Below, in pieces: positions 63,056 to 64,000 of a stretch of DNA of 64,000 bases. Made by a program: the position numbers and the translations under genes. The notes under the pieces were generated by a model. The model saw nothing but the letters and a program-made list of their open reading frames with translations, had not been told where the DNA came from and ran no database searches. How positions within the stretch are numbered: position 1 is the first letter of the stretch; each line of letters opens with the position of its first letter. This stretch comes from Selaginella tamariscina (lineage: Eukaryota; Streptophyta; Lycopodiopsida; Selaginellales; Selaginellaceae), in NCBI GenBank assembly GCA_003024785.1, contig PUQB01000141.1, positions 335,476 to 399,475 of the forward strand. The letters run 5' to 3'.

Positions 63056-64000
63056 TTACTTCTTCAACTCAGAGAATAATTTAGTAAGCTCTCCACTTTC
63101 AGACATCTCGGTTAAAACATCCGCACCACCAATGAACTCCCCTTTGACAAACACCTGGAGGAAAACTTGTGTGTGTGCGGAGAGATATGCATGTGTCCGT
63201 GTATGTGTGTGGGTGTGTGTTTGTGCGTGTACCTGAGGAATGGTTGGCCATTGACTGTAATTCTTCACAGCTTCCCTCACACCAAAGTTATGTTCTTCGT
63301 CAAGCACATTAACAGTCTCGTAGTCAGCCCTTGTTCTTGAAGTATAGTCAAAACTCGATGCGAAAATCCACACTGTAAACATATATATGAATTCATAACC
63401 GACATTCATATATCCATGTTACAAGAGAGAGAGAGGATGTACATATACATATGAAAATAGATATGTTACACTATATAATACACAAAAGAGATCATATACA
63501 GCATACAAACATCTTTGTGTTTATCCGTATGCATCTCTCTCTCTCCACATACACACACACACACAGACATGTATATCTATATACATGTGTGTACCTGCGG
63601 AGCAGTTCTGGAGCCTTTAATAAACGCAACAACAGGGTGCATGTGTACAACTTTGTCAATAAGCTCCTCAAGAGTGATAGTTAGTTCAGTATTACGTGAA
63701 GGCTTCATCTTCAGGTCGTTCTTCATTCGTTTGGTCTTAGCCGTCCACGTGGTGTTCCTGGTGCATTTCCGGGTGGAATATTTCCTGTTGCTTTAATGTG
63801 TTCTTCTACCATGCTTGCCATGCTTGCTTTAGGCCTTCTCTGTCCGCGCCTTCCACAACAGCAACCTTGCATACATAATACACATATAGATGTGCGTATA
63901 TAGATAGTGTGGGCGTGTGGTGTGGTTATATAATATATAGTAAATTTAAAATTAAAAAAAATGAAATATTTACCTTGACAGAGCCACACAATTCAGGTAA
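63056..64000 (-). CDS. GRXS16: GRXS16-like plastid CGFS glutaredoxin (5' part beyond the edge)
   Basis: Plant GRXS16 is a plastid protein with an N-terminal GIY-YIG-type endonuclease domain and a C-terminal monothiol glutaredoxin that carries Fe-S clusters. Four exons are visible leftward: 63974-64000 (LPELCGSVK), 63595-63865 (end of the nuclease domain with GLKQAWQAW and [14 protein letters not shown], then [25 protein letters not shown]), 63233-63372 ([37 protein letters not shown]) and 63056-63154 ([17 protein letters not shown] to the stop). The CGFS active site, the WPTIPQ cis-proline motif and the GG-D glutathione-binding motif are all present. The linker after EEHIKATG is specific to GRXS16, separating it from GRXS14. 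Three positions appear to lack a base, two of them in the exon 63595-63865. The transit peptide and most of the nuclease domain lie to the right of the window. Confidence 0.93.

Overview
The window is nuclear DNA from a land plant. Supporting this are a plastid-targeted peroxiredoxin Q, a plastid CGFS glutaredoxin of the GRXS16 type, a GT106 pectin glycosyltransferase, plant PIF/Harbinger transposons with a trihelix ORF1, and Ty3/gypsy retrotransposons with a tRNA-iMet primer site. The clade within land plants cannot be fixed from the sequence. Host genes have short introns packed with CA/GA/TA microsatellites; intergenic DNA is AT-rich. I saw no tRNA, rRNA or CRISPR array.

Layout. 1-224: start of an unrecognised gene (minus) leaving the left edge. 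652-11192: a PIF/Harbinger element whose transposase is interrupted by a nearly complete, young Ty3/gypsy chromovirus (2624-9955, TSD TACCA). 11.4-20.9 kb: old, eroded relatives of that retroelement, with a 345-bp MITE in one LTR. 20.9-25.0 kb: AT-rich intergenic DNA ending in an ACGT-motif cluster. 25.6-28.9 kb: RRT-like (GT106) gene (plus). 29.5-30.8 kb: PRXQ (plus). 31.7-41.8 kb: two short-LTR Ty3/gypsy elements placed tail to tail. 44.5-47.2 kb: a second, older PIF/Harbinger element (minus). 48.35-56.87 kb: CTR9, a PAF1-complex subunit, in 25 exons (minus). 57.3-60.2 kb: A1 aspartyl protease (minus). 60.77-62.52 kb: an 8-exon gene for a 238-aa protein joining an EVH1/WH1-like domain to a CRIB motif (minus). 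63.06 kb to the right edge: GRXS16 (minus, 5' part cut off).

The most notable gene is the WH1-CRIB one. A domain order known from WASP is followed by a plant-type ROP-binding motif and a short proline tail, with no VCA actin-nucleating module. All eight exons splice in one frame with GT-AG borders. CTR9, the protease, GRXS16, PRXQ and the RRT gene instead show apparent single-base losses, mostly in short homopolymers. That pattern looks more like consensus error than gene death and should be settled before any of them is called a pseudogene.

The genes are unrelated housekeeping functions (transcription elongation, plastid redox, cell-wall pectin, secreted proteolysis, ROP signalling) and do not form a pathway cluster.
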